Source: a virus
Direction: 5' to 3' (one strand)
Virus record (IMG/VR): IMGVR_UViG_3300035183_001469
Coordinates: 1 to 25,513 of that record
Length of the DNA stretch: 25,513 nt
Below, in pieces: positions 7,983 to 15,143 of the stretch. Position 1 is the stretch's first letter, and the number at the start of each line of letters is the position of its first letter. The notes beneath the pieces are model-generated. The model searched no databases and was not told where the DNA came from. It was given only the letters and a program-made list of their open reading frames with translations. The position numbers and the translations under genes were made by a program.

Positions 7983-8016
7983 ACGCGCCGGGCGATCTCA
8001 TCATCGCCCGGCGCGT
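7983..8016 (+). terminator. Strong hairpin, possible terminator
   Basis: A perfect 14-pair inverted repeat (7983-7996 with 8003-8016, loop CTCATC) starts 11 bases after the stop of the 59-aa ORF. It has no T-run. It stands between the plus-strand pair and the 3' end of the portal gene, so it may stop transcription from one or both sides. The remaining bases to 8140 show nothing else. Confidence 0.5.
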
Positions 8017-8140
8017 CTGGCTCGGTCCAGGTCGAGTTCGCGCAGCGTCGTGCGATCATGGCTTGTCAAGCCCCCACACCCTGCTCAGCGCATGCCACGT
8101 ATTGGAGCGGCAGACTTCCCAGACGGCTCCATCATCGCTG

Positions 8141-9514
8141 TCAGTCAGCGGGCTCTCCCTCGATCAACACGACAGGGATGCCGAACTGGCGGGCTAACTC
8201 ATCGAAGTCAACTCGGCCAGCCAATGGTCCTGTCCCAAGGGCGGTTGCGGCATCCGCAAACGAGGCGACGGTCTCGGCCCGGAGCCGGGCCGCCTCCGCC
8301 TCTGCCGCTGCCTCCGCCTTCGCTGCCTCGGCCGCAGCCCGACGCGCTGCTGCCTCCGCCGTCGCGATGTCTGCCTTCCGCCGCGCCTCGAGCACAGCAG
8401 CCTCCGCCTCCGCCTGACGCTCGTCCGGGCTCCGTGCGTCCCACTTCGGCCAGGGAGCGAGCCGCTCGTCCCCGAAGTTGAAGAACGCCCACGGCCGGAG
8501 CACCTGGAAGTGTCCCGCCGTCGCGAGCCCTTCTGTGTCCGCCCTCTTGCCCTCCGCGCGGACCGCGTTGTGCACCTTCCCCAGCGCATGCGAGCCGATC
8601 GGCGCCGGCTCCATCGTGAGCGTCTGGCGCAGGATAGCCATGGCCGCCGCGCTGTCGCAGTACCGGATCCCGCGCTCGAAGACCTCGACCGCGCTCGCGC
8701 CGTCCGCCTGGACGAGCTCGTAGCCCCAGCCCGCCGCCGGCTTGCCCTCGCTGTCCACGTCGACCGGCAGCATGATGACCGGTGACTTCCCCGCGTTCAC
8801 CAGCGCGTCGTGGTAGGCGTCCCGCTCGCGTGCCGTTTCGTCGCTCGCGTCCAGGCCAGCCGGATACTTCCCGACGCGGGTAGGGTGCCCGTAGACCTCG
8901 GAGTAATGCGCCCAGTCCGTGAACATCTGGAGCTTCGCGAGGTAGTACATCGCGACGCGGCGAACGGCGCCGTTCATCCACGGGGTTTGGCTGCCCGACG
9001 CGAAGATCGCCCACTTGTGCACGTCTGCGCTCAGCGCGATCTGCGAGGACGTCGTGCTGACCTTGTAGGTGAGATCGTTGCCGTCGAACCAGAGATCCCG
9101 CGGGTGCCACACCTCGAGCAGCGGAAGCGCCTGCCCTCGATCGTCGGTCCAGTTCAGTTGCACGACCGCGACGCCGAGCATGATCAGCCACTTCAGGATG
9201 TCGCGGAGCACCTGCTCGGGGCACAGCCGCCACCACACTTCGCCCGCCAGCCGCGCGATTTCCTCCGCGCGCGTGGCCTCCGCCGTCTCGGTGGACGGCA
9301 CGAACGAGAGCGGCAGCGCGAGGAGGCCGTCGATCCGTTGCTGGAGAGCGCCGTCCAGCCGTTCGTCGGTCAGGAGCGCCTCGGCCAGGTCCGCGGACTC
9401 GCGAAAGTCGCCGGCCTCGTGACGATCGAGCGCGCTGCGCACGCGGTCATTGTCCCAGCCGACCAGCGGGGCGAAGACGTATTGGGCGTATCGAAGCCGC
9501 GGAGCCTGCGTCAT
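8141..9514 (-). CDS. Portal protein, Mu gp29-like (DUF935-type)
   Basis: This 457-residue protein probably forms the ring at the DNA-entry vertex of the head. It follows the Mu gp29 pattern: VRSALDRHEAGDFRESADLAEALLTDERL near the start, WWRLCPEQVLRDILKWLIMLGVAVVQLNW, LEVWHPRDLWFDG, PWMNGAVRRVAMYYLAKLQMFTDWAHYSEVYG, and RQTLTMEPAP. The C-terminal part (about 365-430) is an Ala/Glu/Arg-rich coiled coil. It is slightly shorter than Mu gp29. The start overlaps the terminase stop by four bases (ATGA). No gpF-like gene follows, unlike Mu. Confidence 0.88.
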   Translation of the reverse strand: MTQAPRLRYAQYVFAPLVGWDNDRVRSALDRHEAGDFRESADLAEALLTDERLDGALQQRIDGLLALPLSFVPSTETAEATRAEEIARLAGEVWWRLCPEQVLRDILKWLIMLGVAVVQLNWTDDRGQALPLLEVWHPRDLWFDGNDLTYKVSTTSSQIALSADVHKWAIFASGSQTPWMNGAVRRVAMYYLAKLQMFTDWAHYSEVYGHPTRVGKYPAGLDASDETARERDAYHDALVNAGKSPVIMLPVDVDSEGKPAAGWGYELVQADGASAVEVFERGIRYCDSAAAMAILRQTLTMEPAPIGSHALGKVHNAVRAEGKRADTEGLATAGHFQVLRPWAFFNFGDERLAPWPKWDARSPDERQAEAEAAVLEARRKADIATAEAAARRAAAEAAKAEAAAEAEAARLRAETVASFADAATALGTGPLAGRVDFDELARQFGIPVVLIEGEPAD

Positions 9515-10920
9515 CGTGTGTACCTCGAGAGCCGAACCGGCCGAGCGTTGGCCGCCGAGAACGAGCCCGCCGTGCGTCCGGCGGGGGAGGCGAGCAGGTC
9601 GTGCGCTGCGGCGCCGGCGTCCACCTGGTCGTCGTGCTCGTCATCCTGCCCGGTGAAACCAAGGTGCTCGGCCAGGAAGACGTTGACCCACGAATCCGGC
9701 CCGACGTCCTCGGGCAGGAGCACGCGCCCGTCGTTCCAGGAGGCCGCGTAGGGTTGCGCGCGCGTGAACTTGTCGGCCTTCACGCGCCGCGCCTCGACCA
9801 CGAAGCCGCGCTCGGCCATGAAGGGGACGATCATCTTCTCGAAGACCGTTACGTAGCCCATGGCCTTACAGCCGCCGTGGGCCTTCTGCAGGCGCGCGCC
9901 GACCGCCGCGAACTCCGGCGCGAGGACCTGCTCGCGGTGGCAGTCGAGCACGTAGTAGATCCGCCGGCCTCGCTCCGGTTCATGCGAGCGCATGACGACG
10001 GCGGATGAGTAATCAGCGTGCTTCCGCGCCGTGTAGGCGAAGTCGACACCGATCCCGTCGCGGTAGCCCGTCACGAGGGCCAGCGCGTCCGCCGTGTACA
10101 GCGCCGGCTCCGCGTTGAAGACGGCGCCCCCGCGCGGACGTGGCTGCCCCTGGTAGAGCGAGGCCCATGTGTACTCTCCGACCTCGCGCCGCCGTTGCTC
10201 GAGTTCAGCCAGCGGCCATCGCTCCGGCCACAGCGCGCGCCCGTCCTCGGAGATCGCTGGCAGGCGCAGGTAATGCCAGCCTTGCGCGAGGAGGCGCCCG
10301 GAGAGGTCCTCCGGATGCCAGCGCGTCGCGAGGACGAACGCGCTCCCGCCCGGCTCCACGCGGTTGATCGTCGAGCCCTGCCACAGGTCCCAGATGCGGG
10401 CGCGGTAGGTCGTGCTCTCCGCCTGGATCCGGTTCTTGAAGGGGTCGTCCACGAACAGCACGCGGAAGCCCTTGCCGGTCAACGAGCCGTTGAGCGCGGT
10501 AAAGACGGCCCGGCCGCCGTCGCGCGTGCGCCACTCGCCTACGCCCTTCGCGCCCGGATCGAGCTCGACGCCGGCCGCGCGAGCGATGGCGCGGGCGTCG
10601 CGGCTCTTGCTGTTCGCCAGCTCGATCCCGTAGGTCGCGTAAGCAATCGCGAGGGTCGGATCCTGGCGCAGATACCAGGCGATCGCGTGAAGGACGGTGT
10701 CGGTCTTTCCGTGGCGCGGTGGCGCATGGACCACAACCCGGACGGGCTCGCGTCGCGCGCGCTCGAGAAGCTCCAGCAGCGGGGCGAGGTGATCAGGGCG
10801 GGTGTGCCCCGGCGTGACGGAGGGGACGAAGTCGGCGAGGCCCCCGCCGGAGGACGTGGCGATCCTCGACCGCTGCGCCGCCGCGAAGACGGCTGCCCTC
10901 GACTGGAAAGGCGACGCCAT
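9511..10920 (-). CDS. Large terminase subunit
   Basis: This 469-residue packaging motor pumps DNA into the prohead and cuts it. The ATPase half shows Walker A APPRHGKT (66-73), a Walker B VLFVDDP (154-160) and the coupling segment LATRWHPEDLSGRLL. The nuclease half shows the acidic motif GVDFAYT (291-297) and a late DEHDDQVDA motif. The APPRHGK signature and VDDPFKN...WQGST pattern point to the widespread terminase group with C-terminal psiM2-ORF9-like domain, not to Mu gp28. This is one sign of mosaicism. The gene overlaps its neighbours on both sides (TGATG and ATGA). Confidence 0.92.
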   Translation of the reverse strand: MASPFQSRAAVFAAAQRSRIATSSGGGLADFVPSVTPGHTRPDHLAPLLELLERARREPVRVVVHAPPRHGKTDTVLHAIAWYLRQDPTLAIAYATYGIELANSKSRDARAIARAAGVELDPGAKGVGEWRTRDGGRAVFTALNGSLTGKGFRVLFVDDPFKNRIQAESTTYRARIWDLWQGSTINRVEPGGSAFVLATRWHPEDLSGRLLAQGWHYLRLPAISEDGRALWPERWPLAELEQRRREVGEYTWASLYQGQPRPRGGAVFNAEPALYTADALALVTGYRDGIGVDFAYTARKHADYSSAVVMRSHEPERGRRIYYVLDCHREQVLAPEFAAVGARLQKAHGGCKAMGYVTVFEKMIVPFMAERGFVVEARRVKADKFTRAQPYAASWNDGRVLLPEDVGPDSWVNVFLAEHLGFTGQDDEHDDQVDAGAAAHDLLASPAGRTAGSFSAANARPVRLSRYTR

Positions 10921-11450
10921 CAGCTCAGTCCTCCCGCAGCGTCGCGCAGCTCGGCCTCGAGTTCATCCGCCAGGCGACGGAGCGCCGTGATCTGCTCGGC
11001 GCGGTCCATTGTGCCCGTGGCCCACCATAGCTCCAGCTCGCGGCAGGCCTTCGCGTCCTTCCACCCGCTCTTGACCGCGGTATCCCAGACGGGCCGCAGC
11101 GCGCGCGGCAGGCCGGCGGGGCGCTCGGCCTCGACCTTCACCTTCGCGTCGACTTGGGCGTGACGTCGGCCCCATCGTTCGGGGTAGCGCGCGCGGAGCA
11201 TGTCCAGCGCGAGCCGCGGATCCGTCTCGGCGCCCTGCGTGGCGATCGAGGCGAGCCGCGCCTCGCCTCTCGCTTCTGCGGCGCGGATTTGGGCGTCGAA
11301 ATCCGGATCTTGCTTGCGCCACTCCCGCAGGGTGCGCGGAGCGATGCCCACGAGCTTGCAGACGGTCGGCCGGTGCAGTTGCCCGAGCCGGAGCGCATCG
11401 AGGATTTGCTTCTCGACCTCCGGCGTTCGCAGCGTCGGCCGGCCGCCCAT
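10920..11450 (-). CDS. Small terminase subunit
   Basis: A 176-residue protein starting MGGRPTLRTPEVEKQILDAL. The N-terminal helix-turn-helix (about 10-45: LGQLHRPTVCKLVGIAPRTLREW) is the DNA-recognition domain of small terminases, and is followed by a helical PDFDAQIRAAEARGEARLA segment. The middle DMLRARYPERWGRR is typical of the group. The C-terminal part ends in a helix that may bind the large subunit. Its stop overlaps the large-terminase start by one base. Its role is to select phage DNA and load the motor. Confidence 0.82.
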   Translation of the reverse strand: MGGRPTLRTPEVEKQILDALRLGQLHRPTVCKLVGIAPRTLREWRKQDPDFDAQIRAAEARGEARLASIATQGAETDPRLALDMLRARYPERWGRRHAQVDAKVKVEAERPAGLPRALRPVWDTAVKSGWKDAKACRELELWWATGTMDRAEQITALRRLADELEAELRDAAGGLS

Positions 11451-11453
11451 TGA

Positions 11454-11840
11454 TCACTCGAGCGCCGCGCGGAAGTCGTCGTAATCGTCGCGCGGCCGAG
11501 CCTCACGGCTCACGCGTCCCTCGAAGCGGCCCGCTTCCGCAGGCGCCGCGCGCGCCGGCAGCCGGCCCTCGCGCAGGGCGATGGCATCGACGAGGCGGCA
11601 GACGTCGCGGAGGATCACGCTGGTCTCAGGGAAGACGATCCGGCGCTCTCGTTCGATGCGCACAGCCTCCTTGAGCCGGCGCTTTTCGACCCGGAGCAGC
11701 CAGCGGAGCGTCTTGACGTCGGCGGCCACGCGCACCGGATCGGGGTTCGGCATCGGTCGGCCCTCGGCCGAAGCGCGCTCGGCTTCCTCTGGGGTCAGCG
11801 GTTGAGCGAGATCCCGCGTCCCTTCGCTGCTTTGGTCCAT
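11454..11840 (-). CDS. Unknown 128-aa phage protein beside the terminase
   Basis: It starts MDQSSEGTRDLAQPLTPEEAE, with GGAGG six bases before the ATG. I preferred this start to a longer frame up to 11990 that lies inside the HNH gene. The middle (about 45-95) is a long helical stretch rich in Arg/Lys/Glu (TLRWLLRVEKRRLKEAVRIE), followed by SVILRDVCRLVDAIALREG. The end is acidic. It overlaps the 3' end of the HNH gene by 46 bases. No family is recognised. Position suggests a packaging accessory or DNA-binding protein. Confidence 0.65.
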   Translation of the reverse strand: MDQSSEGTRDLAQPLTPEEAERASAEGRPMPNPDPVRVAADVKTLRWLLRVEKRRLKEAVRIERERRIVFPETSVILRDVCRLVDAIALREGRLPARAAPAEAGRFEGRVSREARPRDDYDDFRAALE

Positions 11841-12079
11841 GATGGCCTCCGGATCAGGGGGTGCATGAGCATGTGGCAATCGTTGCAGATCACCAGCATA
11901 TTGGCCGGATCGAAGACGAGCTCGGAGGCGATCCCCGAGACCGAGCACGGGATGATGTGGTGCACGTGCCGCGCTGGCGTGCCGCAGCACTCGCAGAACT
12001 GGCCGCGTGCTTCGAGCACCTCACGCACCACGCGCCGGTAGCGACGCACAGGGGTCTCGGGGGTCTGCTCGGCGGCCAT
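11795..12079 (-). CDS. HNH endonuclease next to terminase
   Basis: A 94-residue protein. Zinc ligands CECC (29-32) and CNDC (65-68) flank the HNH core: HH (40-41) in VHHIIPCS, then PANMLVICNDCH (59-69). This is a compact phage HNH nuclease. Homologues beside terminase genes cut or nick DNA during packaging in several tailed phages, and the same job is inferred here. The ATG is at 12079. The upstream 87 bases separate it from the divergent 72-aa gene and should hold both promoters. Confidence 0.85.
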   Translation of the reverse strand: MAAEQTPETPVRRYRRVVREVLEARGQFCECCGTPARHVHHIIPCSVSGIASELVFDPANMLVICNDCHMLMHPLIRRPSWTKAAKGRGISLNR

Positions 12080-12166
12080 TCACCCGAGGGGCCCTTATCC
12101 GCCGAATGCGGGCTGTTTCTGCCCGATACCGAAACCCATCCCCACCAACGTGGTACCCTGTCGCCC

Positions 12167-12385
12167 ATGTTCAGGAAGCTCAATTGGGAACGTGTCGAGG
12201 AAACGCTGGCCGACGGGCAACCCAAACACCACGGCACCTACCGCACCGCGGTTCCCGGCGGTTGGTTGATCGCCATCTGGTCGGATGGGGCCGGACAGCA
12301 CGGCAGCGCATGGGGCGGCGGGGTGACGTTTGTGCCGGATCCCGAGCACAAGTGGGTAGCGGACACGCAGGCGTCGCCGCGATAG
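12167..12385 (+). CDS. Small conserved-looking protein (72 aa), plus-strand
   Basis: It starts MFRKLNWERVEETLADG and reads opposite to all neighbours. The body YRTAVPGGWLIAIWSDG ... WGGGVTFVPDPEHKW has the look of a small beta-sheet family found beside many bacterial genes, with the conserved 'tyra.vPGGWLv' and 'gltFvPDP.H.W' motifs. I know no established function. It sits in a gap between two minus-strand phage genes, so it may be an independently expressed moron. The ribosome-binding site is weak. Confidence 0.65.
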   Translation: MFRKLNWERVEETLADGQPKHHGTYRTAVPGGWLIAIWSDGAGQHGSAWGGGVTFVPDPEHKWVADTQASPR

Positions 12386-12400
12386 GACAAGGCTTCGCCG

Positions 12401-12826
12401 CTACCGCTTCCCCCGGCGCAGGGCGCCCTCCGCCGCAGCAAGCCGCGTCTCGAGTTCTTGGACCTTCGCCCTAAGGCTGGACAGCTCGTCCAGCCCTGCG
12501 AACGCCAAGGGACAGGCCTGGCGCAGGGCCGCGAGGCTCACGACCGTACCCCCGCGGCCGCGCCGTGCGACGCAGAGCAGCGCGCCGCTTTGCCGCTCCA
12601 GCGCGCGCAGGCGCCGCAGCACACGCCTCCGCCACCCGGATCCCTTCGGGGGGACACCCAGCACGACCGCAGCTTCAGCCAGGCCGATGGCCGGTGATGC
12701 AGGGGGCGCTCGACGCGCTTCTCGTCGGCCCTTGCGCTGCGGCACGTCGTCTTCAGTATCATCGCCGGCCGTGCCCCAGACGGCCGTTTCGAGCATAGCT
12801 CCCCAATTTGAGCGCAAAGGATTCAC
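12401..12826 (-). CDS. Small helix-turn-helix/coiled-coil phage protein
   Basis: A 141-residue protein from a GTG at 12826 with GGAGG seven bases upstream; the GTGA overlaps the stop of the upstream frame. Residues about 45-100 may fold as a helix-turn-helix (SPAIGLAEAAVVLGVPP ... WRRRVLRRLRALERQSG). The C-terminus (about 113-138) is a heptad-like coiled coil (LDELSSLRAKVQELETRLAAAEG). It is probably a DNA-binding accessory to replication or regulation. An ATG at 12796 is an alternative start. Confidence 0.65.
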   Translation of the reverse strand: MNPLRSNWGAMLETAVWGTAGDDTEDDVPQRKGRREARRAPPASPAIGLAEAAVVLGVPPKGSGWRRRVLRRLRALERQSGALLCVARRGRGGTVVSLAALRQACPLAFAGLDELSSLRAKVQELETRLAAAEGALRRGKR

Positions 12827-13476
12827 GGGCCACCTCCGGACAGGTGCGCAGCACGAGCGATGCGTGGGAAAGAGGGCGACTTGCGGACCGGCGGGCGTCG
12901 CTGGCCGGCCTTCGCAGTGGGGAAAATAAAGTGTCGAGCGCGGTCAACGCCGTCGCCGGCCGGGGAAGATTTCGCCTCGCCGGGCGGCCCTTCGAGGACG
13001 CTCCCGCCGAGGCCCTGGCCCGCGCCGAGCTCGACCACCTCGACCACCTCGACCGCCTCGACCAGGGCCGCGCCGAGGTGTCCCCGAGGTCCGTGCGATC
13101 GAGAGCCGCGGTCGAGGGCGCCGGTGCAGCTCTTCATTTCCGCCACCTCGGGCCCCCCGGATGCGGGTGCGGCGGAAATACGCTGTCGAGCGCGGTCAAC
13201 GCCGTCGCCGGCCGGGGAAGATTTCGCCTCGCCGGGCGGCCCTTCGAGGACGCTCCCGCCGAGGCCCTGGCCCGCGCCGAGCTCGACCACCTCGACCACC
13301 TCGACCGCCTCGACCAGGGCCGCGCCGAGGTGTCCCCGAGGTCCGTGCGATCGAGAGCCGCGGTCGAGGGCGCCGGTGCAGCTCTTCATTTCCGCCACCT
13401 CGGGCCCCCCGGATGCGGGTGCGGCGGAAATACGCTGTCGAGCGCGGTCAACGCCGTCGCCTTGCTGCGGTTTCAA
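12823..13476 (-). CDS. Protein made of a tandem 84-residue duplication, unknown
   Basis: A 217-residue frame from a TTG at 13476 with GGAGG five bases upstream. Its stop overlaps the next start (GTGA), as expected in this operon. Two identical 84-residue copies (from GDGVDRARQR onward) come from the 252-bp DNA repeat. Each holds AALVEAVEVVEVVELGAG. The end is basic. No family is recognised and the composition (Gly/Pro/Arg-rich) is not convincing as a globular protein. The opposite strand is also open through the repeat with a similar third-position bias, so coding is uncertain despite the good start and stop context. Confidence 0.42.
   Translation of the reverse strand: MKPQQGDGVDRARQRISAAPASGGPEVAEMKSCTGALDRGSRSHGPRGHLGAALVEAVEVVEVVELGAGQGLGGSVLEGPPGEAKSSPAGDGVDRARQRISAAPASGGPEVAEMKSCTGALDRGSRSHGPRGHLGAALVEAVEVVEVVELGAGQGLGGSVLEGPPGEAKSSPAGDGVDRARHFIFPTAKAGQRRPPVRKSPSFPRIARAAHLSGGGP
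12932..13461. repeat. 252-bp tandem repeat, 2.1 copies
   Basis: Copy one is 12932-13183 and copy two 13184-13435. The first 26 bases recur a third time at 13436-13461. I read the two full copies as identical. The unit length is a multiple of three. Inside each copy is a short 9-bp repeat (CTCGACCAC-type, near 13030-13065 and 13282-13317). Confidence 0.93.
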
Positions 13477-13496
13477 CTTTGCCTCCGTGCGCTATG

Positions 13497-15143
13497 CTAT
13501 CCGGCCGCTGCTTTCGCCGGCTGTAGCCACGTCCCCCTCGTGAGGCCCGGCCTTGGCTGTAATCGTTTCGTTATCGTCGCGACCTCCTCGGGCCTGGCGT
13601 CGGCGGTCATCCGGGCCTTTCCCCCGCTCACGGGCGCTGGCTCCTGCGGTGGCAGCGGCAGCCCATACCCGCCAATCCGGGCCAACAGGCAAGCCAAAGG
13701 ATCCATGATCGCCTCCCGCCGCACATCCCGGACGATGCACGTTGTCCAATGATCAAGGACATGCGCGGACGTCACGCTCGGTCCCGCTCGCGGGGCTTGC
13801 TCGTGTGCCAGCGCGACGATGCGTGCGGCATTCACCCGATCCCGAGGCCCCTCTGCTCGGGCCCGACCGCCATTCGCCTGTGCCCAGCGTTGATCAAACG
13901 CAGCAAGGAACCGCCGAACATCGTCCGCGTCTGCGTAGGGCGCCACGGGCTCCCCACGTGCGCGCGCAGCAGCTTTCGCCGCGTCGCCCCTCCGCGCCGC
14001 CCTCACCCGACACGACAGGAACTTGGCAATCCTCGCCGGCCCCATCGCTTCGCCTTCCCGGTCAGGTGGCTGGTCGCGCACGTCCGCCGCGAGCGAGCAA
14101 GCGGCCTCCCGAATCGCGTGCAGCAGGTCCGGCAGCTCGAGCAACGGCGCCGGCCCCGCCATCCCTGCGAGACGCGCGGCAAGCTCGGCCGTGGCAATGC
14201 AGGCGAGCGGCCCTCGCGCCTGCCCCGGGCGAGCGCCAGCGATCCGGAGATCAACCAGAACGCGCTCCACCAGCGTCGCCGCCGGAGGCCCCGCCGCCGG
14301 TGGATCCGAGACTGGAGCCGTCCCCAGTTGTTCGGTTGGAGGGGCAGCCGCCGTGGAGGCCGTAGCCCCCGTCGCAGCCCCACGCTGGGCCTCGAGCGCC
14401 GGGGGAGACACCACGCAGCAATCCCGCTCGCCATCGTCCCGCCGCCCCTCCGGTTCCCCCAAGATCCCATCCACCGCCCCCCCACTCTCCGCCGCGCCGT
14501 CGCACGCGCGCGCGCGCTGGGTGGCAGGAGCAGGGTCAACGTCAGAGGGGGGGATCTTCTGTTCCTGTTCCTGATCCGGATCCGGATCCTGTTCTTGGTT
14601 CCCTGAACCCTTCCCCGAAGGCTTCACCGGACCCTTCGGGAAAGTCTTCCCGGTAGCCTTCCGGGAAGCCCTCCGGGAAGCCTTCCCGGCCACCTTGTCG
14701 AACGCCGCCGCGAAGGCAGGGGAGATCGCCTCGAGCGTCCGCCGGATGCCGCTGCGCGCCTTGTCGAGCAGGCGGCACTCCGGCAACCCCCGCCATTCCT
14801 CCGCCCAGCCGAGGACCACGTTCGGATTCGCCGGCTCGTTGTGCTTCACAGCGTTCGGGAGCCAGCACAGCAGCGAATCCGGATCCCAGAGCGCAAGCCC
14901 CTGGTCCAGGATCTCCTGGAAGCACCGCCGCGTGTCCTCCACTGGCCACCCGAGCCTTTCCGCCATGGCCAGCGGACCGAGCACGAACAGCCCGGGAACG
15001 CGGCTGCAATGACTGCCCGTCAGGAGGTAGACCCACAGGTCCCGGGCGTTAGCCGTGGGAGCCGAGAGGGCGCGGAACCTTTGGTCGCCCCACATTCGCC
15101 GCGTGATGCGGCTGTACCGCTCCGGCGTGCGCTCCTCGCTCAT
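13497..15143 (-). CDS. Replication-initiator-like phage protein with N-terminal winged helix
   Basis: This 548-residue protein starts with an ATG preceded by GGAGGTGGCAA. Residues 1-130 match the N-terminal DNA-binding domain of phage replication proteins: YSRITRRMWGDQRFRALS, ARDLWVYLLTGSHCSRVPGLFVLGP, AERLGWPVEDTRRCFQEILDQGL, and WLPNAVKHNEPANPNVV. A low-complexity linker follows (about 150-190, tetrapeptide Lys/Arg/Gly repeats, then an Asp/Gln/Glu run). The C-terminal half is Ala/Arg-rich, with a helical region about 400-470. There is no Walker motif, so it is not itself a helicase. It probably binds the origin and recruits host helicase, as lambda O does. Confidence 0.7.
   Translation of the reverse strand: MSEERTPERYSRITRRMWGDQRFRALSAPTANARDLWVYLLTGSHCSRVPGLFVLGPLAMAERLGWPVEDTRRCFQEILDQGLALWDPDSLLCWLPNAVKHNEPANPNVVLGWAEEWRGLPECRLLDKARSGIRRTLEAISPAFAAAFDKVAGKASRRASRKATGKTFPKGPVKPSGKGSGNQEQDPDPDQEQEQKIPPSDVDPAPATQRARACDGAAESGGAVDGILGEPEGRRDDGERDCCVVSPPALEAQRGAATGATASTAAAPPTEQLGTAPVSDPPAAGPPAATLVERVLVDLRIAGARPGQARGPLACIATAELAARLAGMAGPAPLLELPDLLHAIREAACSLAADVRDQPPDREGEAMGPARIAKFLSCRVRAARRGDAAKAAARARGEPVAPYADADDVRRFLAAFDQRWAQANGGRARAEGPRDRVNAARIVALAHEQAPRAGPSVTSAHVLDHWTTCIVRDVRREAIMDPLACLLARIGGYGLPLPPQEPAPVSGGKARMTADARPEEVATITKRLQPRPGLTRGTWLQPAKAAAG
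14605..14692. repeat. 12-bp degenerate repeats inside the replication gene, possible origin iterons
   Basis: Units of about 12 bases built on CTTCCCGG / CCGGGAAG recur with 12-base spacing and encode the tetrapeptide repeats of the linker. Several are mutually inverted. A neighbouring 6-base repeat (GATCCG-type, about 14570-14590) follows. An origin inside the initiator gene is known in lambdoid phages; here it is inference. Confidence 0.45.

Noticed and set aside
7972-8140. tRNA or other known RNA gene
   Set aside because: Only one long perfect hairpin is present; no cloverleaf can be drawn.
12932-13461. CRISPR-like array
   Set aside because: Units are 252 bases, identical throughout, without short repeats separated by unique spacers.
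12808-13752. A 314-residue plus-strand frame through the 252-bp repeats
   Set aside because: Its codon bias is similar to the minus frame, but it overlaps the starts and ends of three well-placed minus-strand genes and has no matching ribosome site. It is kept only as a doubt on the minus-strand call.
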